Source: Ruminiclostridium sp.
Lineage (GTDB): Bacteria; Bacillota; Clostridia; Oscillospirales; Oscillospiraceae
Assembly (NCBI GenBank): GCA_022792035.1
Contig: JAAWAE010000100.1
Span: forward strand, 1-33,231
Direction of reading: 5' to 3'
DNA: 33,231 nt
The position numbers were made by a program, and so were the translations under genes. The notes under the pieces were generated by a model. It worked only from the letters and a program-made list of their open reading frames with translations. It made no database searches and was not told the DNA's origin. The first letter of the stretch is position 1; each line of letters starts with the position of its first letter. Positions 16,892 through 25,083 of the stretch are shown one piece after another.

Positions 16892-17964
16892 TATCGTCCC
16901 TCCTTCATCATATCGGTAAAGCGGTCAAAAGCGTTTAGGCAGTCCAGAGGCCCGCCGTGGGCTTCAGGGTGGAATTGCAAAGAGAAGGCCTGGTAGGCGG
17001 GGTAGTCTACGCCCTCGCAGCTGCCGTCGTTGACGTTGGCGAAACGCAGCACCCCTTCCGTGGCGGAGAGGGAATCCTTATCCACTGCATAGCCGTGGTT
17101 CTGACTGGTGATGGACACTTCCTTGGTCTGAAGGTCTATGACGGGCTGGTTGGCTCCCCGGTGGCCGAACTTCATCTTTACGGTTTTGGCCCCGGCGGCT
17201 AAGGCCATCATCTGGTGTCCCAGGCAGATGCCGAACATGGGCAGCTTGCCGAAGAATTTTTGGATCTGCTGAATGCAGAAGGGATTGTCGGCGGGGTTCC
17301 CGGGGCCATTGGAGAGCATGATGCCCTGATGTCCGGCGGAGAGGACCGTCTCAGCGGGGGTATTGTGGGGATAGACCGTCACCTGACAGCCCCGGGCCAG
17401 CAGGGAGGCAGCGATGCTCTCCTTGGCGCCGTAGTCCATGAGGGCCACGGAGAACAGGGTCTCGCCCTCAGGGATGCGGACCTCTGGCTGCTGGACGCTG
17501 GTGTTTTCCACGGACTGCTGGATGCGGAAGGCTTTCAGGGCCTCCAGGTCCGGCTTGTCCGTCTCGGTGGTGATGACGGCGTTCATGACGCCCTTGTCCC
17601 GCAGCTGTTGGGTGAGCATACGGGTGTCCAGTCCAGCGATGCCCACTACGCCCTGTTCCCTCAAGAAGGCATCCACCGACAGGTCACAGCGGAAGTTGGA
17701 GGGCGCTTCGCAGTACTCCCGGACCACCACGCCGCCCATCTGTACCTTTGGGCTCTCGCTGTCTGCCCGGCAGATGCCATAGTTCCCGAACTGGGGGAAG
17801 GTGTAGACCACCAACTGGCCGTAATAGCTGGGGTCCGTCAAACTCTCCACGCAGCCGGTCATGCCTGTGGTAAAGACCAGCTCCCCCATGGCGGTTCCGG
17901 CGGCGCCGAAGTTCTGCCCCTCCAGGACCTGGCCGTTTTCCAAATAGAGATATGCTTTCTTCAT
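16891..17964 (-). CDS. carA: Carbamoyl-phosphate synthase small subunit
   Basis: Glutaminase subunit that hydrolyses glutamine and passes ammonia to CarB. The 357 aa have the CarA N-terminal domain (AYLYLENGQVLEGQNFGA, then ELVFTTGMTGCVESLTDPSY) and a class I amidotransferase domain with nucleophile Cys247 in FGICLGHQ and the His332/Glu334 pair in QFHPEAHGGP. Two ATGs lie side by side; the second, at 17964, has better spacing from GGAGGG. A longer open frame upstream is not needed, since the predicted promoter and leader lie there. Operon with carB by one-base overlap. Glutamine consumed here links to the neighbouring glnA product. Confidence 0.96.
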   Translation of the reverse strand: MKKAYLYLENGQVLEGQNFGAAGTAMGELVFTTGMTGCVESLTDPSYYGQLVVYTFPQFGNYGICRADSESPKVQMGGVVVREYCEAPSNFRCDLSVDAFLREQGVVGIAGLDTRMLTQQLRDKGVMNAVITTETDKPDLEALKAFRIQQSVENTSVQQPEVRIPEGETLFSVALMDYGAKESIAASLLARGCQVTVYPHNTPAETVLSAGHQGIMLSNGPGNPADNPFCIQQIQKFFGKLPMFGICLGHQMMALAAGAKTVKMKFGHRGANQPVIDLQTKEVSITSQNHGYAVDKDSLSATEGVLRFANVNDGSCEGVDYPAYQAFSLQFHPEAHGGPLDCLNAFDRFTDMMKEGR

Positions 17965-17989
17965 CATGTCCCTCCATCCGTCAAGGATC

Positions 17990-18008
17990 GGGTCGAGCAC
18001 TTCGACCC
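17990..18008 (-). promoter_or_regulatory. Leader hairpin of carA
   Basis: GGGTCGA-AGTGC-TCGACCC, a perfect 7-bp stem in the short leader between the carA promoter and its ribosome site. No T-run and no PyrR-type anti-antiterminator is visible. Confidence 0.35.
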
Positions 18009-18041
18009 TGCTCTCGCAAAGCATTCAAATTCTAACACTAA

Positions 18042-18070
18042 AGTATACCGGAAAAGCTGTCCCCCGTCAA
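18042..18070 (-). promoter_or_regulatory. Sigma-A promoter of carA-carB-dapF
   Basis: Minus strand TTGACG (18070-18065), 17 bp, TATACT (18047-18042). The leader is about 70 nt, so carAB does not rely on read-through from glnA. Confidence 0.8.
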
Positions 18071-18146
18071 TGCGCTTTCCAGAAAAAGGGCAGAAAAGGG
18101 GGCGGGTATTTTTTCGCTCTCTTTGTAAATAATCACGAAACGGGGG

Positions 18147-18171
18147 AATATTCATAAAAATAATGAATATT
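18147..18171. repeat. AT-rich inverted repeat between glnA and carA
   Basis: AATATTCAT and ATGAATATT (9-bp arms, 7-bp spacer). The half-site TGAAT/ATTCA is like ARG-box halves bound by ArgR/AhrC, and another ATTCA follows at 18176. It lies about 80 bp upstream of the carA -35, so regulation is only possible, not shown. Confidence 0.35.
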
Positions 18172-18196
18172 TATACATTCATGCAAACCGTTCCGC

Positions 18197-18230
18197 AAAA
18201 AACCGGAAGAAGGCCGAAGCCTCCTCCCGG
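18197..18230 (-). terminator. Terminator of glnA
   Basis: CCGGGAGGAGGC-TTCG-GCCTTCTTCCGG on the minus strand forms a 12-bp stem (two G-U pairs) with a TTCG tetraloop, followed by TTTTTT, just after the glnA stop codon. Confidence 0.92.
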
Positions 18231-18241
18231 CAGGGATGTGC

Positions 18242-19573
18242 TCAATAGAGCACCATGTATTTTGAGATCTCCCAGCTGGAGACACGAGTGCAGTATTCTT
18301 CCCATTCCTTTTTCTTCCCAGCGATATACTGGGTAAGGATGTGGGGGGCCAAAACCTGAGAGATGATAGGGTCTGCCTGGAGATCATCCAGGGCGTGCTC
18401 CAGGGAGTTGGGCAGGTCTTCGATGCCCTGGGCGGCCCGGGCGGCGGGATCCATGTCGAAAATATTTTCTGTGATCTCGTCCGGCGGGGTCATGCCCTTT
18501 TCGATGCCGTCCAGTCCAGCGGCCAGACACACAGCCAACGCCAGATAGGGATTGCAGGAGGGATCGGGGTTGCGCAGCTCCACGCGGGTGCTGTTGCCCC
18601 GGGCGGCAGGGATACGGACCAGGGCCGAGCGATTGGAGGCGGACCAAGCCAGATAGCAGGGGGCCTCGTAGCCGGGGACCAGACGCTTATAGGAGTTCAC
18701 CAGGGGGTTGGTGATGGCAGTCATGCCCTTCACATGGGCCAGAAGCCCGGCGATGAAGCTGTACGCCTCCTTGGACAGGCCGCGGGGTCCGTTGGGATCA
18801 TAGAAAACGTTTTTGCCGTCCTTGAAGAGGGACATATTGATGTGCATCCCGTTGCCGGCGGTGCCGTAGATGGGCTTGGGCATAAAAGTAGCGTGGAAGC
18901 CGTTGGCATAGGCAATTTTTTTGACGGTCTGTTTGAAAGTGATGATATTGTCGGCGGCTGTGAGGGCGTCGGCGTATTTGAAATCGATCTCATGCTGGCC
19001 GGCGGCGCACTCGTGGTGGGAGGCTTCGATCTCGAAGCCTAGCTTTTCCAGGGCCAGACAGACTTCCCGACGGATCTGGTCCCCGTGGTCGATGGGACCT
19101 AGGTCGAAGTAACCGGCTTCATCACCGGTCTTGGTGGTAGGACGGCCGTTCTGGTCCAGTTCGAAGAGGAAGAACTCACACTCAGGACCAACATTGAAGG
19201 AATAACCCATGGCAGCGGCCTTCTCCAAGACGCGCTTGAGGGCGCCTCTGGGGTCACCGATGAAGGGGGTGCCGTCGGGATTGCACACGTCGCAGATCAG
19301 CCGGGCCACCTTGCCCTGCTGCTCGTACCAGGAAAGGATGGTAAAGGTGTCGAAATCAGGATACAGGTACTGATCGGACTCATGGATGCGGGTGAAGCCC
19401 TCAATGGAGCTGCCATCAATGGAAATCTGATTGTTCAGGGCCTTTCCGATCTGAGAGGGGGTGATGGCTACGTTTTTGCCCTGGCCAAAGATATCGGTAA
19501 ACTGCATACGGATGAAGTCAACGCCTTCCTCCTCAACCATGCGGATAATGTCTTCTTTCGTATATTTGCTCAT
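18242..19573 (-). CDS. glnA: Glutamine synthetase type I
   Basis: ATP-dependent ligation of ammonia to glutamate, the main ammonia-assimilating step. 443 aa, the size of Bacillus GSI-alpha, which lacks the adenylylation insert of the beta type. Visible signatures: QFTDIFGQGKNVAI and DGSSIEGF in the N-terminal domain, GPECEFFLFEL (metal-binding Glu), HHECAAGQHEID, the ATP-site NGMHINMSLF, and PAARGNSTRVELRNPDPSCN near the C-terminal active site. AAGGAG precedes the ATG. It is monocistronic with a consensus promoter and strong terminator. GSI-alpha enzymes are typically feedback-inhibited by glutamine; no GlnR/TnrA box is evident upstream. Confidence 0.96.
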   Translation of the reverse strand: MSKYTKEDIIRMVEEEGVDFIRMQFTDIFGQGKNVAITPSQIGKALNNQISIDGSSIEGFTRIHESDQYLYPDFDTFTILSWYEQQGKVARLICDVCNPDGTPFIGDPRGALKRVLEKAAAMGYSFNVGPECEFFLFELDQNGRPTTKTGDEAGYFDLGPIDHGDQIRREVCLALEKLGFEIEASHHECAAGQHEIDFKYADALTAADNIITFKQTVKKIAYANGFHATFMPKPIYGTAGNGMHINMSLFKDGKNVFYDPNGPRGLSKEAYSFIAGLLAHVKGMTAITNPLVNSYKRLVPGYEAPCYLAWSASNRSALVRIPAARGNSTRVELRNPDPSCNPYLALAVCLAAGLDGIEKGMTPPDEITENIFDMDPAARAAQGIEDLPNSLEHALDDLQADPIISQVLAPHILTQYIAGKKKEWEEYCTRVSSWEISKYMVLY

Positions 19574-19653
19574 GGGCCTGCTCCTTTCGCGTCGAACGCA
19601 TCGAATAGGGGAAGCGGCTTCCGGTTTTGGATGATCTTACCCCTAATAGAGAA

Positions 19654-19682
19654 AGTATAATGGTTCCAGGGGGAACTGTCAA
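19654..19682 (-). promoter_or_regulatory. Sigma-A promoter of glnA with spacer dyad
   Basis: Minus strand TTGACA (19682-19677), 17 bp, TATACT (19659-19654). Within the spacer GTTCC-N4-GGAAC (19663-19676) is a small palindrome. The leader of about 75 nt can pair ATTAGGGG with CCCCTATT around an inner GGAAG/CTTCC hairpin, so it may be structured. Confidence 0.8.
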
Positions 19683-19699
19683 GGCAAAGTGAGAAAAAG

Positions 19700-19798
19700 T
19701 CCATATTCAAGTTGAAAGTGTGCTCTCTCCTATGGTAAAATCAAGGGACATGTTGATCCTTTTGTACCCTTTGCACAGAGCACTTTTATAAATATGGA
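19700..19798. repeat. Imperfect 99-bp inverted repeat between glnA and purC
   Basis: TCCATATT at 19700 pairs with AATATGGA at 19791-19798, and AAAGTGTGCTCT with AGAGCACTTT further in; the loop region has another AAGGG/CCCTT pair. It is AT-richer than its surroundings. It may be a relic mobile element or a structured leader of purC. No firm purC promoter can be named in 19799-19912. Confidence 0.4.
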
Positions 19799-19921
19799 AA
19801 ACAAAGTGGAAGCACCCCATTGCAAAATCTTCGGTTTTATGGGAAAATAGGATATCATACAGTAGTACAGGGGGCGGCTCCCCAAGCAAGATAGACAGAT
19901 GTCAGAAAGGGAATGATCGTT

Positions 19922-20632
19922 ATGAAAAAGCTGGAGCAGATGTACGAGGGTAAGGCAAAGAAGGTTTTTCGCACCGATGACCCGGAGCGGTTTATCGTAG
20001 AGTATAAAGACGACGCCACTGCCTTCAACGGCCAGAAGAAGGGTACCATCCTGGGTAAGGGCGGCATCAACAACCGCATGACCAATATGCTCATGCAGAT
20101 GCTGGAGAAGCAGGGCGTCCCCACCCACTTTGTGGAAGAGCTCAGTGAGCGGGAGACCGTGGTGAAGAAGGTCACCATCGTGCCCCTGGAGGTCATCGTG
20201 CGCAACATCTCCGCCGGCAGCTTCGCCCAGCGTTACGGCGTAGAGGAGGGCATCGTCTTTGATGAGCCCACCATCGAGTTCTCCTACAAGAACGATGACC
20301 TGGGCGACCCCCTCATGAACCAGTATCACGCGCTGGCTTTGAAGCTGGCCACCAAGGAGGAGATCGAGACCATCAAGACCATGGCGCTGAAAGTCAACGC
20401 GGCCTTGAAGGAGTTCTTCCTCACCGTTGGGATCAAGCTGGTGGACTTCAAGCTGGAGTTCGGCCGTACCAGTGATGGCACCGTCATTCTGGCCGACGAG
20501 ATCTCTCCTGACACCTGCCGTCTCTGGGATCAGGAGACCAACGAGAAACTGGATAAGGACCGCTTCCGCCGGGACTTGGGCAATGTGGAGGACGCTTATC
20601 AGGAGGTCATGCGCCGCCTGATGGGGGAGTGA
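19922..20632 (+). CDS. purC: Phosphoribosylaminoimidazole-succinocarboxamide synthase
   Basis: SAICAR synthetase of purine biosynthesis: joins aspartate to CAIR with ATP. 236 aa, typical single-domain bacterial PurC. Signatures include [14 protein letters not shown] at the N-terminus, the flexible [12 protein letters not shown] motif, [14 protein letters not shown] and [14 protein letters not shown]. The in-frame ATG at 19913 is passed over because PurC proteins begin at the MxKLEQxYEGK motif; AAAGGG is some 11 bases upstream of 19922, a rather weak site. No other pur genes adjoin. It is followed after 50 bases by glmS on the same strand, both using amino-nitrogen. Confidence 0.96.
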   Translation: MKKLEQMYEGKAKKVFRTDDPERFIVEYKDDATAFNGQKKGTILGKGGINNRMTNMLMQMLEKQGVPTHFVEELSERETVVKKVTIVPLEVIVRNISAGSFAQRYGVEEGIVFDEPTIEFSYKNDDLGDPLMNQYHALALKLATKEEIETIKTMALKVNAALKEFFLTVGIKLVDFKLEFGRTSDGTVILADEISPDTCRLWDQETNEKLDKDRFRRDLGNVEDAYQEVMRRLMGE

Positions 20633-20642
20633 TCCCTGCGCG

Positions 20643-20657
20643 GGGGCCGCAGGCCCC
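20643..20657 (+). other. GC hairpin between purC and glmS
   Basis: GGGGCC-GCA-GGCCCC lies in the 50-base gap, followed by A-rich sequence and no T-run. It could stabilise or separate transcripts; it is not a glmS ribozyme. Confidence 0.4.
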
Positions 20658-20682
20658 GGAACGAAAAAGGAGGAAAGACTGA

Positions 20683-22509
20683 ATGTGCGGTATCGTCGGC
20701 TTTACCGGAAGCCAGAAAGCGGCCCCGCTGCTGCTGGATGGGCTGAAGAAGCTGGAATACAGAGGATATGACTCCGCCGGCATCGCCACACTGGGCGAGG
20801 ATGGCATCCATATGGAGAAAGCCGCTGGCAAGATCAAAAACCTGGACGGGAAGATCCAGGGCGGAGAGACCCTTCCGGGACTCTCCGGCGTGGGGCACAC
20901 CCGCTGGGCGACCCATGGGGCACCCACAGATGTGAATGCCCATCCCCACCTGAGCAACGACGGCAAATTTGCCCTGGTCCACAATGGCATCGTAGAAAAC
21001 TATGTGGCCTTGCGGGAAGAGCTTATGGCCAAGGGGTTTCAGTTCAAGAGTGAGACGGACACCGAGGTGGTCGTCAACCTTCTGGAGCTGTATTATGATG
21101 GGGACATGAAGGACGCTGTGCTGAAGACAGTGGCCCGGCTGGAAGGGGCGTATGCCCTGGGCGTTTTGTGCCGGGAAGAGCGGGGACGGGTTATCACCGC
21201 CCGCCAAGCGGCCCCCATCATCCTGGGCGTTGGGAAGGGGGAGAACTACTTCGCCTCCGATGTCACCGCCTTGGTGGCACACACCAAGGACGTGATTTAC
21301 CTGGACGACGGAGAGATTGCGGACCTTACTCCCGACGGGATCACCATCTATGATACGAGCGGGAAGGTATTGGAAAAGACCGTGGAGCGTGTTACGTGGG
21401 ATGTAGCCGCAGCGGAGAAGGGGGGCTATGAGCACTTCATGCTCAAAGAGATCATGGAACAGCCCGCAGCTCTGCGCTCTACCATCGAGCCCCGCATCCA
21501 GAACGGAGAGATTGTCTTGGATCAATTCTCTTTGACGGACGCGGACTTGAAAAAGATCAACAAGATCATGATTACCGCCTGCGGCTCGGCGTTTTATGCC
21601 GGCAGTGTGGGGAAGTACGTCATCGAAGAGTTGTGCCGCATCCCGGTGGAGGCGGATTTGGCCTCAGAGCTGCGCTACCGCAACCCTCTGGTGGATGAGC
21701 ACACTCTGCTGGTGGTGGTCTCCCAGTCCGGGGAGACGGCGGATACTATCGCCGCCATGAAGGAGTGCAAGGCTCGGGGAGCAAGGGTGCTGGCCATCGT
21801 CAATGTGGTGGGTTCTACCATTGCGCGGCTGGCAGACGATGTGATTTACACCTGGGCCGGGCCGGAAATCGCGGTGGCTACGACCAAGGGGTATACCACC
21901 CAGGTGGCCGTGATGGATATGCTTGCGGTCTACATGGCCCGCCGTTTGGGCCGTTTGGAAGATGCGGTATATCACCAGATGGTAGAGGAACTGCTGCGTC
22001 TGCCGGAACTGGTCCAGCGGTCCATTGAGATCAACCCCGCCCTGCAGTCTCTGGCTGAGAAGTATCACAGCCACAATGATATTTTCTTCATCGGCCGCAA
22101 CCTGGACTATGCTGCCTGCCTGGAGGGCTCCTTAAAACTCAAAGAGATTTCTTATCTTCACTCGGAGGCCTACGCCGCCGGGGAGCTGAAGCACGGCACC
22201 ATCGCCCTCATCGAGCGGGACCGCCCGGTGATCGCCCTGGCCTGCTGTGAGGTTCTCTTGGACAAGATGCTCAGCAACATCCAGGAGGTCAAGGCCCGGG
22301 GGGCAGAAGTTCTGGCGGTGGTGCTGGAAGGGGAGGAAAAGATCGTTCACGAGGCGGACGATGTGATCCTTATCCCTAAGACCCATCCGCTGCTCAACAG
22401 CGTGGCGGAGGTGGTGCCCTTGCAGCTCTTCGCTTACTACATGGCAAAATCCAACGGCTGTGACATTGACAAGCCCAAAAACTTGGCAAAATCGGTCACA
22501 GTGGAATAA
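20683..22509 (+). CDS. glmS: Glutamine--fructose-6-phosphate aminotransferase (isomerizing)
   Basis: Makes glucosamine-6-phosphate from fructose-6-phosphate and glutamine, the first step to UDP-GlcNAc and cell wall. 608 aa. The N-terminal class II amidotransferase starts MCGIVGFTGSQ with catalytic Cys after Met removal, then EYRGYDSAGIA and HTRWATHG. Two SIS sugar-isomerase domains follow (ITACGSAFYAG, SQSGETADT, then FFIGRNLDYAACLEGSLKLKE), ending in the conserved DKPKNLAKSVTVE. GGAGG sits upstream. The gap to purC is too short to hold a glmS ribozyme, so regulation differs from Bacillus. nadE follows after 36 bases. Confidence 0.97.
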   Translation: MCGIVGFTGSQKAAPLLLDGLKKLEYRGYDSAGIATLGEDGIHMEKAAGKIKNLDGKIQGGETLPGLSGVGHTRWATHGAPTDVNAHPHLSNDGKFALVHNGIVENYVALREELMAKGFQFKSETDTEVVVNLLELYYDGDMKDAVLKTVARLEGAYALGVLCREERGRVITARQAAPIILGVGKGENYFASDVTALVAHTKDVIYLDDGEIADLTPDGITIYDTSGKVLEKTVERVTWDVAAAEKGGYEHFMLKEIMEQPAALRSTIEPRIQNGEIVLDQFSLTDADLKKINKIMITACGSAFYAGSVGKYVIEELCRIPVEADLASELRYRNPLVDEHTLLVVVSQSGETADTIAAMKECKARGARVLAIVNVVGSTIARLADDVIYTWAGPEIAVATTKGYTTQVAVMDMLAVYMARRLGRLEDAVYHQMVEELLRLPELVQRSIEINPALQSLAEKYHSHNDIFFIGRNLDYAACLEGSLKLKEISYLHSEAYAAGELKHGTIALIERDRPVIALACCEVLLDKMLSNIQEVKARGAEVLAVVLEGEEKIVHEADDVILIPKTHPLLNSVAEVVPLQLFAYYMAKSNGCDIDKPKNLAKSVTVE

Positions 22510-22545
22510 ATACGAAAACGTTCCGCGAGAAGGAGGAAGTAACCC

Positions 22546-23274
22546 ATGCGCAATTACGCAGAAGAAACCGAAAAACGAGTACAGTTCATCCGTCAGGCCC
22601 TGTCGGAGGCCCACGCCGACGGCATCCTCTTCGGCAACAGCGGCGGGAAGGACTCTGCCCTGGTGGGAATCCTGTGCAAGATGGCCTGTGAGAACACAGA
22701 GGGCATTATTATGCCCTGCTCCTCCAAGCGGAATTTCACCATCGATAGGGACGACGGGATGGAGGTTGCGGATCAGTTCCAGATCAAGACCCGGCTGGTG
22801 GACCTGACGGCGCAAAAGGAGCTGCTGATGCAGACCCTCTCCGGCGTGGCAGAGCTCAACGATGCCGCCATCGGGAACCTTGCACCCCGTCTGCGCATGA
22901 TTACCCTCTATGCGGTGGCGGCCAGCGAGAATCGTTTGGTAGCCGGGACCGGAAACGCCAGTGAATTTTACATGGGCTACTTTACCAAGTGGGGTGACGG
23001 CGCCTATGACCTGAATCCCATCGCAGACCTGACGGCCACGGAGGTCTTTGAGTTTTTGCGGTACCTGAAGGCTCCGGAGTCGATCATCACCAAAGCCCCC
23101 TCTGCGGGCCTGTTTGAGGGCCAGACCGATGAGGATGACATGGGGGTCACCTATGCCGCCATCGATCAATACATCCGGACCGGAGAGGCCAATGAGCAGG
23201 ACAAAGACATCATCGACCGCTACCACAGCCGCAGTGAGCATAAGCGGCGGCAGGCCAAGCGGTATGGGGATTGA
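22546..23274 (+). CDS. nadE: NAD(+) synthase, ammonia-dependent type
   Basis: Amidates nicotinic acid adenine dinucleotide to NAD in the last step of NAD synthesis. 242 aa with the N-type ATP pyrophosphatase P-loop NSGGKDSAL (residues 31-39), the NadE motif GTGNASEFYMGYFTKWGDG, and GLFEGQTDEDDMGVTY. It lacks the N-terminal nitrilase domain that makes glutamine-dependent enzymes, so it uses free ammonia. AGAAGGAGG precedes the ATG. Probably the last gene of purC-glmS-nadE, ending in a hairpin shared with the convergent hydrogenase operon. Confidence 0.94.
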   Translation: MRNYAEETEKRVQFIRQALSEAHADGILFGNSGGKDSALVGILCKMACENTEGIIMPCSSKRNFTIDRDDGMEVADQFQIKTRLVDLTAQKELLMQTLSGVAELNDAAIGNLAPRLRMITLYAVAASENRLVAGTGNASEFYMGYFTKWGDGAYDLNPIADLTATEVFEFLRYLKAPESIITKAPSAGLFEGQTDEDDMGVTYAAIDQYIRTGEANEQDKDIIDRYHSRSEHKRRQAKRYGD

Positions 23275-23298
23275 CAGAGAGATCCTGTGTGAATACAG

Positions 23299-23331
23299 AA
23301 ACGGCAAAGGAAGTGATTTCCTTTGCCGTTT
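23299..23331. terminator. Terminator between nadE and hydrogenase gene
   Basis: AAACGGCAAAGGAA (23299-23312) pairs perfectly with 23318-23331 across a 5-nt loop. The T-tract is only TTT and broken, but the position between two converging genes supports bidirectional termination. Confidence 0.75.
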
Positions 23332-23364
23332 CGCATTCTGGGGAATGGTTAAACTTGAGAGATA

Positions 23365-25083
23365 TTAGAGGGTCCAATCCGCCTGATTGGTATGCAGGAG
23401 TTCATGAGATTTATAGGACAAGGGTTTATCTAAATACTCTTTGTATAGAGCCTTGATCTCTGGGTTTTCATGGGAGAAACGGATTTCATTGGCCGCATCC
23501 AGGGCGTAGAGCCGTTCGGCACGCTCAGTCGTCAGGTTGACTCCGTCGTGGATGGGCTGTCCGCCGCCGCCGGAGCAGCCGCCAGGACAGGCCATGACTT
23601 CGATGAAATCATATTCCGCCTGACCGGATTGAACTGCTTCCATCAAAGCCCGGGCGCTGGAGAGCCCAGACACCACAGCCAAACGGACAGTTGTCCCTTG
23701 AATGGTAAAGGAGGCTTCCTTCCAGGGTTTTTGTCCCCGGACTTCCTGGAAGGCATCGGGAGGCGGATTCTCTCCTGTGATCTGCCAATAGGCTGTCCGC
23801 AGAGCGGCTTCCATCACGCCGCCGGTGACGCCGAAGATGACGCCGGCACCAGAACTGGCACCCAGAGGATGGTCAAAGTCCTCCTCCGGCAGGGAAGCGA
23901 CATTGATATGACAGGCCCGAATCATCCGGCCCAGTTCCCGGGCAGTGAGGACCACGTCTACATCTTTTTCCGATGCATTGTTGACTTCTGGGACATCTGC
24001 TTCATACTTTTTTGCGATGCAGGGCATGACGGAGACACAGAAAATATCCTCCGGATTTTTGCCCAGAAGTTTGGCGTAATAGCTCTTGGCAATCGCCCCA
24101 AACATCTGCTGGGGGCTCTTGGCACTGGAGAGATGGGGGACTAGATGGGGGAACTCTGTACGCAGGAAGCGCACCCACCCAGGACAGCAGGATGTAAACT
24201 GCGGCAGAATGGACTCCTCTGGGTGGGTCAGCCGCTCCACGAACTCGCTGCTCTCCTCCATGATGGTCAGGTCTGCGGCGAAGGTGGTGTCAAGGACGTG
24301 CTTCACTCCTAACGCCCGGACGGCGGCGGCCATACGCTTTTCCGTGGCCAGCTCAGGACTCAGATCCAGCATTTCACCCCAAGCGCCGCGCACGGCGGGA
24401 GCGATCTGAAAGACTACTTCCTTTTCTGGGTCCATCAGGGCATCAAAGACCTTTTCCGTGTCATCCCGCTCCCGCAGAGCACCTACGGGACAGTGTGCCA
24501 CACACTGACCGCAGAAAGCACAGTTAGCCTCATTCATCTTTGGACCACCGTGGACCCGGAGAGTGGTATGGGCGCCAGAACCGGTGACTTCCCAGACACC
24601 CAGAGACTGGACACGGTCACAGACACTGACACAGCGCAGACACTTGATGCACTTGGAACTGTCCCGCAGGATAGGCAGGGAATTGTCCCAGGGACGCTCC
24701 TGGGCATCCAGTTCATAGGGGACAGATTGGATGTTCATGTCCTTAGACAGCTTTTGAAGGGAGCAGTTGCCGCTGCGCACACAGGTAACACAGTGGTCTA
24801 CGTGCTGGGATAGGATGAGCTCCACATTGGTCTTGCGGGCGATCCGGACCCGGGGTGTATTGGTATGGACGACCATGTCGTTCTCTACCAACGTGTTGCA
24901 GGCAGTGGCCAATTTGTTGACGCCCTCCACCTCCACAGCGCAGACGCGGCAGGCGCCCACTTCGTTGATGTCCCGAAGGTAGCAGAGGGTCGGGATGTGA
25001 ATGTCTGCCTGTTTGGCGGCGTCCAGGATGGTGGTGCCCTCCGGGACAGTGACGCTTCTCTTGTCGATGGTCAAGGTTACCAT
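23365..25083 (-). CDS. [FeFe] hydrogenase catalytic subunit, HndD-like
   Basis: Catalyses reversible proton reduction to hydrogen. Domain order: plant-type [2Fe-2S] domain (residues 1-75, [12 protein letters not shown]), a His-Cys [4Fe-4S] site ([16 protein letters not shown]), two [4Fe-4S] ferredoxin clusters ([11 protein letters not shown] and [14 protein letters not shown]), then the H-cluster domain with L1 TSCCPGW (about 298), L2 MPCIAKKYE (about 352) and L3 [14 protein letters not shown] (about 495), and the C-terminal small-subunit-like tail. All H-cluster cysteines are present. 572 aa. Its start overlaps the upstream flavoprotein gene by seven bases, so the two are co-translated. The maturases HydEFG are not in the window. 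Pairing with a GltD-like protein places it in the glutamate-synthase-linked group A2 of the hydrogenase classification. Confidence 0.95.
   Translation of the reverse strand: MVTLTIDKRSVTVPEGTTILDAAKQADIHIPTLCYLRDINEVGACRVCAVEVEGVNKLATACNTLVENDMVVHTNTPRVRIARKTNVELILSQHVDHCVTCVRSGNCSLQKLSKDMNIQSVPYELDAQERPWDNSLPILRDSSKCIKCLRCVSVCDRVQSLGVWEVTGSGAHTTLRVHGGPKMNEANCAFCGQCVAHCPVGALRERDDTEKVFDALMDPEKEVVFQIAPAVRGAWGEMLDLSPELATEKRMAAAVRALGVKHVLDTTFAADLTIMEESSEFVERLTHPEESILPQFTSCCPGWVRFLRTEFPHLVPHLSSAKSPQQMFGAIAKSYYAKLLGKNPEDIFCVSVMPCIAKKYEADVPEVNNASEKDVDVVLTARELGRMIRACHINVASLPEEDFDHPLGASSGAGVIFGVTGGVMEAALRTAYWQITGENPPPDAFQEVRGQKPWKEASFTIQGTTVRLAVVSGLSSARALMEAVQSGQAEYDFIEVMACPGGCSGGGGQPIHDGVNLTTERAERLYALDAANEIRFSHENPEIKALYKEYLDKPLSYKSHELLHTNQADWTL

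Noticed and set aside
20633..20682. glmS ribozyme
   Set aside because: The gap is 50 bases, too short, and lacks the ribozyme core; only a GC hairpin is present.
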